Positions 45,561-54,322 of a DNA stretch of 64,000 bases are shown here, piece after piece (the first letter of the stretch is position 1; every line of letters begins with the position of its first letter). The notes under the pieces were generated by a model. It had not been told where the DNA came from. It saw nothing but the letters and a program-made list of their open reading frames with translations, and made no database searches. Origin of the DNA: Dolichospermum flos-aquae CCAP 1403/13F (GTDB lineage Bacteria; Cyanobacteriota; Cyanobacteriia; Cyanobacteriales; Nostocaceae); the NCBI RefSeq assembly GCF_012516395.1, contig NZ_CP051206.1:3700001-3764000 (forward strand). The letters are read 5' to 3'. The translations under genes were made by a program, and so were the position numbers.

Positions 45561-46991
45561 TTACTTCTGAGCTTCAGCAATGGGAACCCACTCAGTGTGG
45601 AAAGATCCTTCTTTGTCAGTTCGTTTGTAGGTGTGAGCGCCGAAGTAGTCCCGTTGTGCTTGAGTTAAGTTTTGTGGCAAGCGATCGCGGCGGTAACTAT
45701 CGAAGTAATCTAGAGAAGCACTGAAAGCTGGAACAGGAATACCCAACTTAGCAGCAGTGACAATTACTTCACGCCAAGCAGCTTGTCTATCGAGAATTGT
45801 TTGCTTAAATTCAGGCGCTAACAACAAGTTAGGTAAAGCGGGATTTTCGTCAAATGCTTTCTTAATCTTATTCAAGAAACCAGCGCGAATAATACAACCA
45901 CCTTTCCAAATCCGCGCCATTTCGCCCAGATTTAAATCCCAATTGTAAGTTTTGGAAGCTGTAGATAACAGCGCCATACCTTGAGCATAAGAACAGATTT
46001 TGGAACAATAAAGAGCATCACGCACCATGTTCACAAAAGCTGCAATATCACCACCATACTTAGCATTTGGTCCGGTGATGACCTTAGAAGCAGCAATCCG
46101 TTCATCTCGAATTGAAGAGAGAATTCGAGCATTTACCGCTGCTGTAATTGTCGGAATAGCTACACCCAATTCTAAAGCAGTTTGTACAGTCCAACGACCA
46201 GTTCCCTTTTGACCGGCTGCGTCAACAATCAAGTCAACCAGGGGAATCTTGGTATCAGGATCTACGTAGGGGAAAATATTCGCGGTAATCTCAATCAAGA
46301 ATGAATTGAGTTCATCCGTTGTATTCCATTGAGCAAAGACTTCATGGAGTTGTGCTGGACTTAAACCAGCCACATTTTTCAGCAAATCGTAGGCTTCTGC
46401 AATTAACTGCATATCACCGTACTCAATACCGTTATGAACCATTTTTACATAGTGTCCAGAACCACCAGGACCAATGTAGGTTACACAGGGACCATCATCA
46501 ACTTGAGCCGCAATTTTGTTGAAAATGGGAGATAGGTACTCATAAGAGCTTCTTGTCCCACCAGGCATGAGAGAAGGTCCATTTAAAGCTCCTTCTTCAC
46601 CGCCACTCACACCCATACCGATGTAGCGTAAACCGATGGGTTCTAATTCTTGAGTGCGTCTATCGGTGTCTTCAAACCAAGAGTTACCACCGTCAATAAT
46701 GATATCACCTTCTTGGAGTAAAGGCTTGAGCTGTTGAATTACCGCATCAACAGGTTTACCAGCTTGTACCATCACCAAAATTTTGCGGGGACGTTCCAAT
46801 GAGGCGACAAATTGTTCGAGGCTAAAAGCGGCTCTAACGTTCCGTCCTGGGGCGCGGTGCGCCATGAAGGCATCGGTTTTTTCACGAGAGCGGTTGTAAA
46901 CTGCAATTGGGAAGCCATTTCTTTCTACGTTAAGTGCGATATTTTCGCCCATAACTGCTAATCCAATCACACCAAAGCTTTGTAGTGTCAT
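45561..46991 (-). CDS. gnd: 6-phosphogluconate dehydrogenase, decarboxylating
   Basis: Gnd oxidises 6-phosphogluconate to ribulose 5-phosphate and CO2 with NADP in the oxidative pentose phosphate pathway, the main source of reductant in darkness and in heterocysts. The 476-residue protein has the N-terminal Rossmann motif GLAVMGENIALNVERNGF (about 6-23) with NRS for NADP, the substrate motif IGMGVSGGEEGALNGPSLMPGG (about 123-144), GHYVKMVHNGIEYGDMQLIAEAY (about 178-200) and the C-terminal dimer tail RTDKEGSFHTEW. It is monocistronic as far as can be seen. Confidence 0.97.
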   Translation of the reverse strand: MTLQSFGVIGLAVMGENIALNVERNGFPIAVYNRSREKTDAFMAHRAPGRNVRAAFSLEQFVASLERPRKILVMVQAGKPVDAVIQQLKPLLQEGDIIIDGGNSWFEDTDRRTQELEPIGLRYIGMGVSGGEEGALNGPSLMPGGTRSSYEYLSPIFNKIAAQVDDGPCVTYIGPGGSGHYVKMVHNGIEYGDMQLIAEAYDLLKNVAGLSPAQLHEVFAQWNTTDELNSFLIEITANIFPYVDPDTKIPLVDLIVDAAGQKGTGRWTVQTALELGVAIPTITAAVNARILSSIRDERIAASKVITGPNAKYGGDIAAFVNMVRDALYCSKICSYAQGMALLSTASKTYNWDLNLGEMARIWKGGCIIRAGFLNKIKKAFDENPALPNLLLAPEFKQTILDRQAAWREVIVTAAKLGIPVPAFSASLDYFDSYRRDRLPQNLTQAQRDYFGAHTYKRTDKEGSFHTEWVPIAEAQK

Positions 46992-47409
46992 AGTTCAGTT
47001 TAAATCTTTTGTTTGGGTTTGGCTCTTTCTCTTGCAGATCCTTTCTCTTTAAGGGTAGTCCGAGATTTTCGCTTCACTCCTAAAGAAGATATTAAGAGTT
47101 TTTCTAAAATTTAAGAAATCATCACTCACATCAATGAATTAATTTTAATTTGTATTGAAGTCCACAATTTAGTCCCAAATTTTGCAAAATTAAAATACAT
47201 ATAGCAGGAGTTCAGGAGTATGGCTAACGCCACGCTTCGCTATCAGGAGTTCAGGAGTCAAGAAGGAAGAAGGAAGAAGGAAGAAGGAAGAAAGAAGAAA
47301 TTTCTCCCCTACTTCCCCTACTCCCCCTACTCCCCTACTTCCCCTACTTCCCCTACTCCCCCTGCCCCCTGTTCCCTTTCTCGAATTAAATAGTAAGGAG
47401 GATTAAAAA
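46992..47409. other. Repeat-rich divergent region between gnd and ycf66
   Basis: It contains a GGCTAACGCCACGCTTCGCTATCAGGAG dispersed repeat (47223-47250), flanked by direct copies of GGAGTTCAGGAGT. A purine tract of GGAAGAA heptamers follows (about 47261-47299), then a pyrimidine tract of CCCCTACT-type units (about 47306-47376). The ycf66 ribosome-binding site AAGGAGG is at 47395-47401. Confidence 0.7.
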
Positions 47410-48333
47410 ATGCTGGCTTATCTTCTAGCGTTGGTAATCGGTTTTGGCAGTCTCGCCATTTATTTATCAGCCTTCTTTTTTCCAGAAATCCATCGCAAGA
47501 ATGATTTCATCTGGAGTGGCGTTGGGTTATTCTACGCTTTAGTATTATGGATTTTTGCACCTCGAATTACTGGGGGGCTGTTACTGGGTCATGTAGCTAG
47601 TGTGGCACTGTTGGTATGGTTTGGCTGGCAAACTCTCTCATTACGGCGACAACTTGCTCCCCAAGGACAACAAACTCCTCTCCCCAGTCCTGAGCTAATT
47701 AAGATTAGTCTCCAATCGCAAATGTCAAAGTTTTCTGTGAAAGAGAAATTTGGACAGTTATCAAGCTTCGTTGCTGGTGTATTTGGTGGTGCTAAGGCGA
47801 AGATACAGCAGACTGTGAATAAAAAGCCTGTGATCAAAACTGCTGAAGAGATTTTACAAACAACTCCAACTGAAGCAACGCCACCGTCAGTATTACCAGA
47901 TGAGTCGGTAACTGCTACCCCAGCAATTACAACTGAAAGTTTATCAGCGGATACTTTTTCTCAAGCTCCTATTTTGGAAATGGTGGAAATATCACCAACT
48001 CCACCCACTGTTATGGAGGAAGAACAGGTAATTCCGCCAACAGCACCGGAAACTGTGGTAGAGATCACTCAAACTGAGGTGGTGATTTCCGAGTCATTTA
48101 TCACAGGAGAAACCGAAACTGTGATGGAGATCACTCAAACTGAGGTGGTTATTGCCATAGAAGAAACTAGCGAAACGGCAGATGCACCAGAAATAAGTTC
48201 CCCAAATCCAGTGACATCAGAGTTATTAGCCGCAGAAGCAGCCGACAAGTCTGATATGACCATTGAGGAAGTTAAACCAGTTGGGGAAGCATTGCCAGAA
48301 CAAATCCCACTAAATAAACCAGTCGAGGAGTAA
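47410..48333 (+). CDS. ycf66: Ycf66 family membrane protein
   Basis: A 307-residue protein. The first 80 residues hold three hydrophobic helices (about 2-26, 35-50, 55-73) matching Ycf66, a protein encoded in some chloroplasts and in cyanobacteria with unknown function. The remaining two thirds are a low-complexity, acidic tail rich in Thr, Glu, Pro and Val. The tail contains a duplicated block, VVEITQTEVVIS and VMEITQTEVVIA, about 21 residues apart. AAGGAGG lies eight bases before the ATG. Confidence 0.88.
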   Translation: MLAYLLALVIGFGSLAIYLSAFFFPEIHRKNDFIWSGVGLFYALVLWIFAPRITGGLLLGHVASVALLVWFGWQTLSLRRQLAPQGQQTPLPSPELIKISLQSQMSKFSVKEKFGQLSSFVAGVFGGAKAKIQQTVNKKPVIKTAEEILQTTPTEATPPSVLPDESVTATPAITTESLSADTFSQAPILEMVEISPTPPTVMEEEQVIPPTAPETVVEITQTEVVISESFITGETETVMEITQTEVVIAIEETSETADAPEISSPNPVTSELLAAEAADKSDMTIEEVKPVGEALPEQIPLNKPVEE

Positions 48334-48384
48334 TTAAGAGGATTTACGCTGCTGATTCTAATAAATCAAAGGAATCTGGGTAGT

Positions 48385-49479
48385 TTATGATACTGCTGCC
48401 GCTGGATTAAGTCCCAATTGGGATAATAAACGGTCAATATCAAAATGCTCAGACATAAGAGAGCGAATGCACTCTATTTTAATTGGTTCATGAACACGAA
48501 CTTGACCAAAGGTGCGATCAATTATCTCTACTGTGGTGAGAGTGTCTAAATCCACGGATAAAATCGGGATTTCTAACTCTTCAGCGCGGTTGAGGATAAA
48601 GGCAGGGGGTGGTAGTTGTCCAGTCAGGATGAGGCATTGAGTAGATGTTTCTAAGGCTGCTTGTTGAATTTCAACGCGATCGCCTCCTGTCACTACTGCC
48701 ATATTCTGGCGTTTGCGGAAGTATTTGACGGCGGAATTGACATTCATCGCCCCAATGGCTAGACTTTCGACTAATAAATCTAGGCGATCGCTCCGACAAA
48801 GAACTTCCGCGTTTAACTGCTTGACTAATTCCCCAACGCTGACACTGCGGAGGACATCACTTTTGGGCAATGTTGCTAGGACGGAAATTCCCTGTTTTTC
48901 TAGGAATGGGCGTAAGAGTGTGTGAACTAACTCTAATTTTTCGTGAGGTACTTCATTAATTACCACACCCATTAACCGTTTGCCTAATTGCTGTTTAGCA
49001 AATAATAACGCCTCAACAGAAGTTAGTGATTGATAACGGCTAATTAACAGTACAGGAGCATCTAATTTTTCTGCTAATTCCAGTAAGGATAATCCAAATA
49101 AATTTCCTTCTGATAAGTTAGCAGGCCCTTCTAAGATTACCAAATTACTCTTTGGTATTTGTGAATACTTTTGTACTAGTAACTCTTGATAGTTAGTTGT
49201 ATCTTCTCCCTGTAAGCGTTTCTGGACAGTAATTTCATCCAAAGATAATAAGGTGGGAGCAATGCGGTTGTCTGGCAGGTTAAGGTTATGAGTAATGAAC
49301 TGGACATCTTCTTCAACTACTGTTCCCGCAGATGTCTTGACAAAATTACCCAAAGGTTTGCCATAAGCAATATCCAAACCTTTTTGTTTTAGCTGATGAG
49401 ACAAACCTAAAACTGTTGCAGATTTGCCACTGTAAGCTTCAACTGATCCAACCAGCAAGTATTTAGCAAGTGTTGGCAC
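48385..49479 (-). CDS. DRTGG-domain, BioD/phosphotransacetylase-N-like ATPase
   Basis: A 364-residue protein like the N-terminal regulatory half of long phosphotransacetylases. Residues 1-200 form a BioD-type P-loop domain: LLVGSVEAYSGKSATVLGLSHQLKQKGLDIAYGKPLG with the Walker-A-like SGKSAT, VILEGPANLSEG and GVVINEVPHEK. From about residue 210 follows a DRTGG-type domain (VVTGGDRVEIQQAALETSTQCLILTGQLPPP). There is no catalytic transacetylase domain. Cyanobacterial homologues are annotated as phosphotransacetylase-family proteins of unknown role; a nucleotide-sensing function is inferred. Confidence 0.82.
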   Translation of the reverse strand: MPTLAKYLLVGSVEAYSGKSATVLGLSHQLKQKGLDIAYGKPLGNFVKTSAGTVVEEDVQFITHNLNLPDNRIAPTLLSLDEITVQKRLQGEDTTNYQELLVQKYSQIPKSNLVILEGPANLSEGNLFGLSLLELAEKLDAPVLLISRYQSLTSVEALLFAKQQLGKRLMGVVINEVPHEKLELVHTLLRPFLEKQGISVLATLPKSDVLRSVSVGELVKQLNAEVLCRSDRLDLLVESLAIGAMNVNSAVKYFRKRQNMAVVTGGDRVEIQQAALETSTQCLILTGQLPPPAFILNRAEELEIPILSVDLDTLTTVEIIDRTFGQVRVHEPIKIECIRSLMSEHFDIDRLLSQLGLNPAAAVS

Positions 49480-49702
49480 GTATGCACTCCTAATTTCAAA
49501 AGTTTGTACAACTCAGCTAGGTGTCTACTAATTTTAGTGCAATAGGCGGAAGGTAAATAGCAATAGCTATCCTAATTGCCTGAATTTTCAAAATTAAATG
49601 GGAATAAATCTAGCTGTGGTAGCTATTGTAGCGATTTTGATCAAGATAAAAATATCTGTTTAAATAAATAATTTATGTTTCTTGGCATATAAAAGCGATT
49701 AT

Positions 49703-49777
49703 ATTGAAGCTTTGATTTCTTCTGATGTCATTACATGATCTGGATTTGCTTCGTAATCAGTAATCCGAGGCTTGATA
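49703..49777 (-). pseudogene. Antitoxin gene scar, homologous to the gene at 55029
   Basis: The sequence GTCATTACATGATCTGGATTTGCTTCGTAATCAG closely matches 55068-55101 in the antitoxin gene to the right of the Rpn array. The similarity extends over about 75 bp (49703-49777 against 55042-55116). Only the C-terminal codons are left and the frame is broken. Together with 55029 it brackets the Rpn array. Confidence 0.7.
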
Positions 49778-49892
49778 GATACTGTACAATAAATAATTAT
49801 ATCTTTACCCACAAATTCCGCGCCTTGCGTTCTTATTTGATGGCAAAGAATCAAACAGGTTATACCGATGAGGAAATTTTTGAGATAATTTC

Positions 49893-49952
49893 ATGAAGCT
49901 AGTTCTAGATACTAATGTTCTGATTCAGGAAATATTAGACAGAGTTTTCTAA
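49893..49952 (+). pseudogene. PIN-domain toxin scar cut by the Rpn repeat unit
   Basis: ATG at 49893 encodes MKLVLDTNVLIQ, the start of a PIN-domain protein including the first catalytic Asp. It then runs into the leader sequence shared by all Rpn units (CAGGAAATATTAGACAGAG) and stops. A short frame just upstream (MAKNQTGYTDEEIFEIIS, 49840-49896) overlaps it by ATGA, like an antitoxin C-terminus. This marks the left junction of the array. Confidence 0.65.
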
Positions 49953-50004
49953 ATACATAGTTATTCAGCGAGTATTTCATTAAAATAATCTTGAAGGAGT
50001 AGTT

Positions 50005-50865
50005 ATGTCCGCAAAATACTTTAATCCTTATACAGATTTCGGTTTTAAGAAACTGTTCGGAGAAGAAGGCAGTAAAGATTTACTCATGGATTTTCTCAAC
50101 CAACTTCTACCAATACATCATCAAATTCAACAATTAACCTTTAAAAATCCAGAAAATCTAGCTGATACCATAGCAGAACGTAAAGCCATATTTGATATTT
50201 ACTGCGAAAGTAAAACTGGTGATAAGTTTATTGTGGAAATGCAAAAAGCAAAAATCAAGCATTTCAAAGATAGAGCCTTATTTTATTCTACATTCCCCAT
50301 TCGTGAACAATCAGAAAAAGGCGATTGGAATTTCTTTTTACTACCCGTCTATTTTATCGCTATTTTAGATTTTGAGTATGATGAAAATACAACATCTAAA
50401 TTTAGGCGCGATGTGTGTCTAAAAGATCAAGATGGTGATATTTTCTTTGATAAGTTAAACTTTAAATTTTTACAAATGCCGTTATTCAATAAACAAGAAA
50501 ATGAATTAATAACGCATTTTGATAAATGGCTGTATTTTTTGAAGAACTTAGAAAGTTTTAATCATATACCCGTGATATTAAATGAACCAATATTTCAGAA
50601 AGGGTTTGAAATAGCGGAAATATCTCACTTAAATGTGGAGCAGTATGAACAATATAAGAAGAGTTTAGTCCAGTATTTAGAAGTGAAAAATGTATTTGAT
50701 ACAGCCTTTGAAGAAGGTGAGAAGGTCGGCATTGAAAAGGGCATTGAGAAGGGTATTGAAAAGGGCATTGAGAAGGTTGCCAAAGCATTGAAAGAGCAAA
50801 ATATAGCTATAGAAATTATTGCAGAATCAACTGGTTTATCTTATGAAGCTATTCAAAGAATTTAA
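50005..50865 (+). CDS. Rpn-family PD-(D/E)XK nuclease, copy 1 (4 GIEK units)
   Basis: A 286-residue member of the Rpn/PDDEXK_2 family (recombination-promoting nuclease, often annotated as transposase). MSAKYFNPYTDFGFKKLFG opens the fold. The likely catalytic residues are Asp64 (KAIFDIYC) and Glu78-x-Gln80 (FIVEMQKAK). After VQYLEVKNVFDTAFEEGEK comes a run of four GIEK tetrapeptides (50728-50775) and the C-terminal segment VAKALKEQNIAIEIIAESTGLSYEAIQRI. In E. coli the C-terminal part of Rpn proteins is also made separately as an inhibitor and contains tetrapeptide repeats of variable number. GAAGGAG precedes the ATG. Confidence 0.92.
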   Translation: MSAKYFNPYTDFGFKKLFGEEGSKDLLMDFLNQLLPIHHQIQQLTFKNPENLADTIAERKAIFDIYCESKTGDKFIVEMQKAKIKHFKDRALFYSTFPIREQSEKGDWNFFLLPVYFIAILDFEYDENTTSKFRRDVCLKDQDGDIFFDKLNFKFLQMPLFNKQENELITHFDKWLYFLKNLESFNHIPVILNEPIFQKGFEIAEISHLNVEQYEQYKKSLVQYLEVKNVFDTAFEEGEKVGIEKGIEKGIEKGIEKVAKALKEQNIAIEIIAESTGLSYEAIQRI

Positions 50866-50990
50866 GCGAATTATACCAATTGATAGACTTGCGCCCATTT
50901 TTTGTGCTATACAGAAAATATTAGACAGAGTTTTCTAAATACATAGTTATTCAGCGAGTATTTCATTAAAATAATCTTGGAGGAGTAGTT

Positions 50991-51863
50991 ATGTCCGCAA
51001 AATACTTTAATCCTTATACAGATTTCGGTTTTAAGAAACTGTTCGGAGAAGAAGGCAGTAAAGATTTACTCATGGATTTTCTCAACCAACTTCTACCAAT
51101 ACATCATCAAATTCAACAATTAACCTTTAAAAATCCAGAAAATCTAGCTGATACCATAGCAGAACGTAAAGCCATATTTGATATTTACTGCGAAAGTAAA
51201 ACTGGTGATAAGTTTATTGTGGAAATGCAAAAAGCAAAAATCAAGCATTTCAAAGATAGAGCCTTATTTTATTCTACATTCCCCATTCGTGAACAATCAG
51301 AAAAAGGCGATTGGAATTTCTTTTTACTACCCGTCTATTTTATCGCTATTTTAGATTTTGAGTATGATGAAAATACAACATCTAAATTTAGGCGCGATGT
51401 GTGTCTAAAAGATCAAGATGGTGATATTTTCTTTGATAAGTTAAACTTTAAATTTTTACAAATGCCGTTATTCAATAAACAAGAAAATGAATTAATAACG
51501 CATTTTGATAAATGGCTGTATTTTTTGAAGAACTTAGAAAGTTTTAATCATATACCCGTGATATTAAATGAACCAATATTTCAGAAAGGGTTTGAAATAG
51601 CGGAAATATCTCACTTAAATGTGGAGCAGTATGAACAATATAAGAAGAGTTTAGTCCAGTATTTAGAAGTGAAAAATGTATTTGATACAGCCTTTGAAGA
51701 AGGTGAAAAAGTCGGTATTGAGAAGGGCATTGAGAAAGGTATTGAGAAGGGTATTGAGAAGGGCATTGAGAAGGTTGCCAAAGCATTGAAAGAGCAAAAT
51801 ATAGCTATAGAAATTATTGCAGAATCAACTGGTTTATCTTATGAAGCTATTAAAAGAATTTGA
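50991..51863 (+). CDS. Rpn-family nuclease, copy 2 (5 GIEK units)
   Basis: Identical in protein sequence to copy 1 through the nuclease domain, including DLLMDFLNQ near residue 30. It differs in having five GIEK units (51714-51773) and YEAIKRI at the very end. It is 290 residues long. GGAGGAG lies seven bases before the ATG. The very low divergence from its neighbours indicates recent duplication or ongoing gene conversion. Confidence 0.92.
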   Translation: MSAKYFNPYTDFGFKKLFGEEGSKDLLMDFLNQLLPIHHQIQQLTFKNPENLADTIAERKAIFDIYCESKTGDKFIVEMQKAKIKHFKDRALFYSTFPIREQSEKGDWNFFLLPVYFIAILDFEYDENTTSKFRRDVCLKDQDGDIFFDKLNFKFLQMPLFNKQENELITHFDKWLYFLKNLESFNHIPVILNEPIFQKGFEIAEISHLNVEQYEQYKKSLVQYLEVKNVFDTAFEEGEKVGIEKGIEKGIEKGIEKGIEKVAKALKEQNIAIEIIAESTGLSYEAIKRI

Positions 51864-51982
51864 GTGAATAATTCCAATTGATAGACTTGCGCTGATTTTT
51901 TGTGCTATACAGGAAATATTAGACAGAGTTTTCTAAAGTTATTCAGCGAGTATTTCATTAAAATAATCTTGGAGGAGTAGTT

Positions 51983-52831
51983 ATGTCCGCAAAATACTTT
52001 AATCCTTATACAGATTTCGGTTTTAAGAAACTGTTCGGAGAAGAAGGCAGTAAAGATCTACTCATTGATTTTCTCAACCAACTTCTACCAATACATCATC
52101 AAATTCAACAATTAACCTTTAAAAATCCAGAAAATCTAGCTGATACCATAGCAGAACGTAAAGCCATATTTGATATTTATTGCGAAAGTAAAACTGGTGA
52201 TAAGTTTATTGTGGAAATGCAAAAAGCAAAAATCAAGCATTTCAAAGATAGAGCCTTATTCTATTCTACATTCCCCATTCGTGAACAATCGGAAAAAGGC
52301 GATTGGAATTTCTTTTTACTACCCGTCTATTTTATCGCCATTTTAGATTTTGAGTATGATGAAAATACAACATCTAAATTTAGGCGCGATGTGTGTCTAA
52401 AAGATCAAGATGGTGATATTTTCTTTGATAAGTTAAACTTTAAATTTTTACAAATGCCGTTATTCAATAAACAAGAAAATGAATTAATAACGCATTTTGA
52501 TAAATGGCTGTATTTTTTGAAGAACTTAGAAAGTTTTAATCATATACCCGTGATATTAAATGAACCAATATTTCAGAAAGGGTTTGAAATAGCGGAAATA
52601 TCTCACTTAAATGTGGAGCAGTATGAACAATATAAGAAGAGTTTAGTCCAGTATTTAGAAGTGAAAAATGTATTTGATACAGCCTTTGAAGAAGGTGAGA
52701 AGGTCGGCATTGAAAAGGGCATTGAGAAGGGTATTGAGAAGGTTGCCAAAGCATTGAAAGAGCAAAATATAGCTATAGAAATTATTGCAGAATCAACTGG
52801 CTTATCATACGAGGCTATTCAAAGAATTTGA
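51983..52831 (+). CDS. Rpn-family nuclease, copy 3 (3 GIEK units)
   Basis: A 282-residue full-length copy with intact Asp64 and Glu78-x-Gln80. It carries DLLIDFLNQ, a variant shared with copy 5 but not with copies 1 and 2. It has three GIEK units (52706-52741). Its leader lacks seven bases (TACATAG region) present in units 1, 2, 4 and 5. It is followed by a miniature copy. Confidence 0.92.
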   Translation: MSAKYFNPYTDFGFKKLFGEEGSKDLLIDFLNQLLPIHHQIQQLTFKNPENLADTIAERKAIFDIYCESKTGDKFIVEMQKAKIKHFKDRALFYSTFPIREQSEKGDWNFFLLPVYFIAILDFEYDENTTSKFRRDVCLKDQDGDIFFDKLNFKFLQMPLFNKQENELITHFDKWLYFLKNLESFNHIPVILNEPIFQKGFEIAEISHLNVEQYEQYKKSLVQYLEVKNVFDTAFEEGEKVGIEKGIEKGIEKVAKALKEQNIAIEIIAESTGLSYEAIQRI

Positions 52832-52956
52832 GCGAATTATAACAATTGATAGACTTGCGCCCATTTTTTGTGCTATACAGGAAATATTAGACAGAGTTTT
52901 CTAAATACATAGTTATTCAGCGAGTATTTCATTAAAATAATCTTGAAGGAGTAGTT

Positions 52957-53193
52957 ATGTCCGCAAAATACTTTAATCCTTATACAGATTTTGGCTATGA
53001 ACAATATAAGAAGAGTTTAGTGCAGTATCTAGAAGTAAAAAATGTATTTGATACAGCCTTTGAGGAAGGTGAAAAGGTCGGTATTGAGAAGGGCATTGAG
53101 AAGGTTGCCAAAGCATTGAAAGAGCAAAATATAGCTATAGAAATTATTGCAGAATCAACTGGTTTATCTTATGAAGCTATTCAAAGAATTTAA
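52957..53193 (+). CDS. Miniature Rpn protein, copy 4 (2 GIEK units)
   Basis: A 78-residue protein that keeps the start and first 13 codons of the full gene (MSAKYFNPYTDFG) and then jumps in frame to YEQYKKSLVQYLEVKNVFDTAFEEGEK, two GIEK units (53080-53103) and the complete C-terminal segment. The whole nuclease domain, including all catalytic residues, is deleted. The reading frame, leader and GAAGGAG ribosome-binding site are preserved. The product equals the C-terminal portion that in E. coli Rpn systems acts as inhibitor, so it may be a dedicated antitoxin. That function is inferred. Confidence 0.8.
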   Translation: MSAKYFNPYTDFGYEQYKKSLVQYLEVKNVFDTAFEEGEKVGIEKGIEKVAKALKEQNIAIEIIAESTGLSYEAIQRI

Positions 53194-53318
53194 GCGAATA
53201 ATGCCAATTGATAGACTTGCGCCCATTTTTTGTGCTATACAGAAAATATTAGACAGAGTTTTCTAAATACATAGTTATTCAGCGAGTATTTCATTAAAAT
53301 AATCTTGGAGGAGTAGTT

Positions 53319-54203
53319 ATGTCCGCAAAATACTTTAATCCTTATACAGATTTCGGTTTTAAGAAACTGTTCGGAGAAGAAGGCAGTAAAGATCTACTCA
53401 TTGATTTTCTCAACCAACTTCTACCAATACATCATCAAATTCAACAATTAACCTTTAAAAATCCAGAAAATCTAGCTGATACCATAGCAGAACGTAAAGC
53501 CATATTTGATATTTATTGCGAAAGTAAAACTGGTGATAAGTTTATTGTGGAAATGCAAAAAGCAAAAATCAAGCATTTCAAAGATAGAGCCTTATTTTAT
53601 TCCACATTCCCCATTCGTGAACAATCGGAAAAAGGTGATTGGAATTTCTTTTTACTACCTGTCTATTTTATCGCCATTTTAGATTTTGAGTATGACGAAA
53701 ATACAACATCTAAATTTAGGCGCGATGTATGTCTAAAAGATCAAGATGGTGATATTTTCTTTGATAAGTTAAACTTTAAATTTTTACAAATGCCATTATT
53801 TAATAAACAAGAAAATGAATTAATAACGCATTTTGATAAATGGCTGTATTTTTTGAAGAACTTAGAAAGTTTTAATCATATACCCGTGATATTAAATGAA
53901 CCAATATTTCAGAAAGGGTTTGAAATAGCGGAAATATCTCACTTAAATGTGGAGCAGTATGAACAATATAAGAAGAGTTTAGTCCAGTATTTAGAAGTGA
54001 AAAATGTATTTGATACAGCCTTTGAAGAAGGTGAGAAAGTCGGCATTGAAAAGGGCATTGAGAAGGGTATTGAGAAAGGTATTGAGAAAGGTATTGAGAA
54101 AGGTATTGAGAAGGTTGCCAAAGCATTGAAAGAGCAAAATATAGCTATAGAAATTATTGCAGAATCAACTGGTTTATCTTATGAAGCTATTCAAAGAATT
54201 TGA
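53319..54203 (+). CDS. Rpn-family nuclease, copy 5 (6 GIEK units)
   Basis: A 294-residue full-length copy, the longest of the array, with six GIEK units (54042-54113). The nuclease residues are intact. It shares DLLIDFLNQ with copy 3 and, like copy 3, is followed by a miniature gene, so the full-plus-miniature pair has probably been duplicated as a block. GGAGGAG precedes the start. Confidence 0.92.
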   Translation: MSAKYFNPYTDFGFKKLFGEEGSKDLLIDFLNQLLPIHHQIQQLTFKNPENLADTIAERKAIFDIYCESKTGDKFIVEMQKAKIKHFKDRALFYSTFPIREQSEKGDWNFFLLPVYFIAILDFEYDENTTSKFRRDVCLKDQDGDIFFDKLNFKFLQMPLFNKQENELITHFDKWLYFLKNLESFNHIPVILNEPIFQKGFEIAEISHLNVEQYEQYKKSLVQYLEVKNVFDTAFEEGEKVGIEKGIEKGIEKGIEKGIEKGIEKVAKALKEQNIAIEIIAESTGLSYEAIQRI

Positions 54204-54322
54204 GTTAATCATGCCAATTGATAGACTTACGCCCATTTTTTGTGCTATACAGGAAATATTAAACAGAGTTTTCTAAAGTTATTCAGTGAGTATTTCGTTA
54301 AAATAATCTTGAAGGAGTAGTT

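Noticed and set aside
50558-54126. Minus-strand open frames across the Rpn GIEK tracts
   Set aside because: They are mirror frames created by the 12-bp repeats (SIPFSIPF-type translations) and have no independent start signals.
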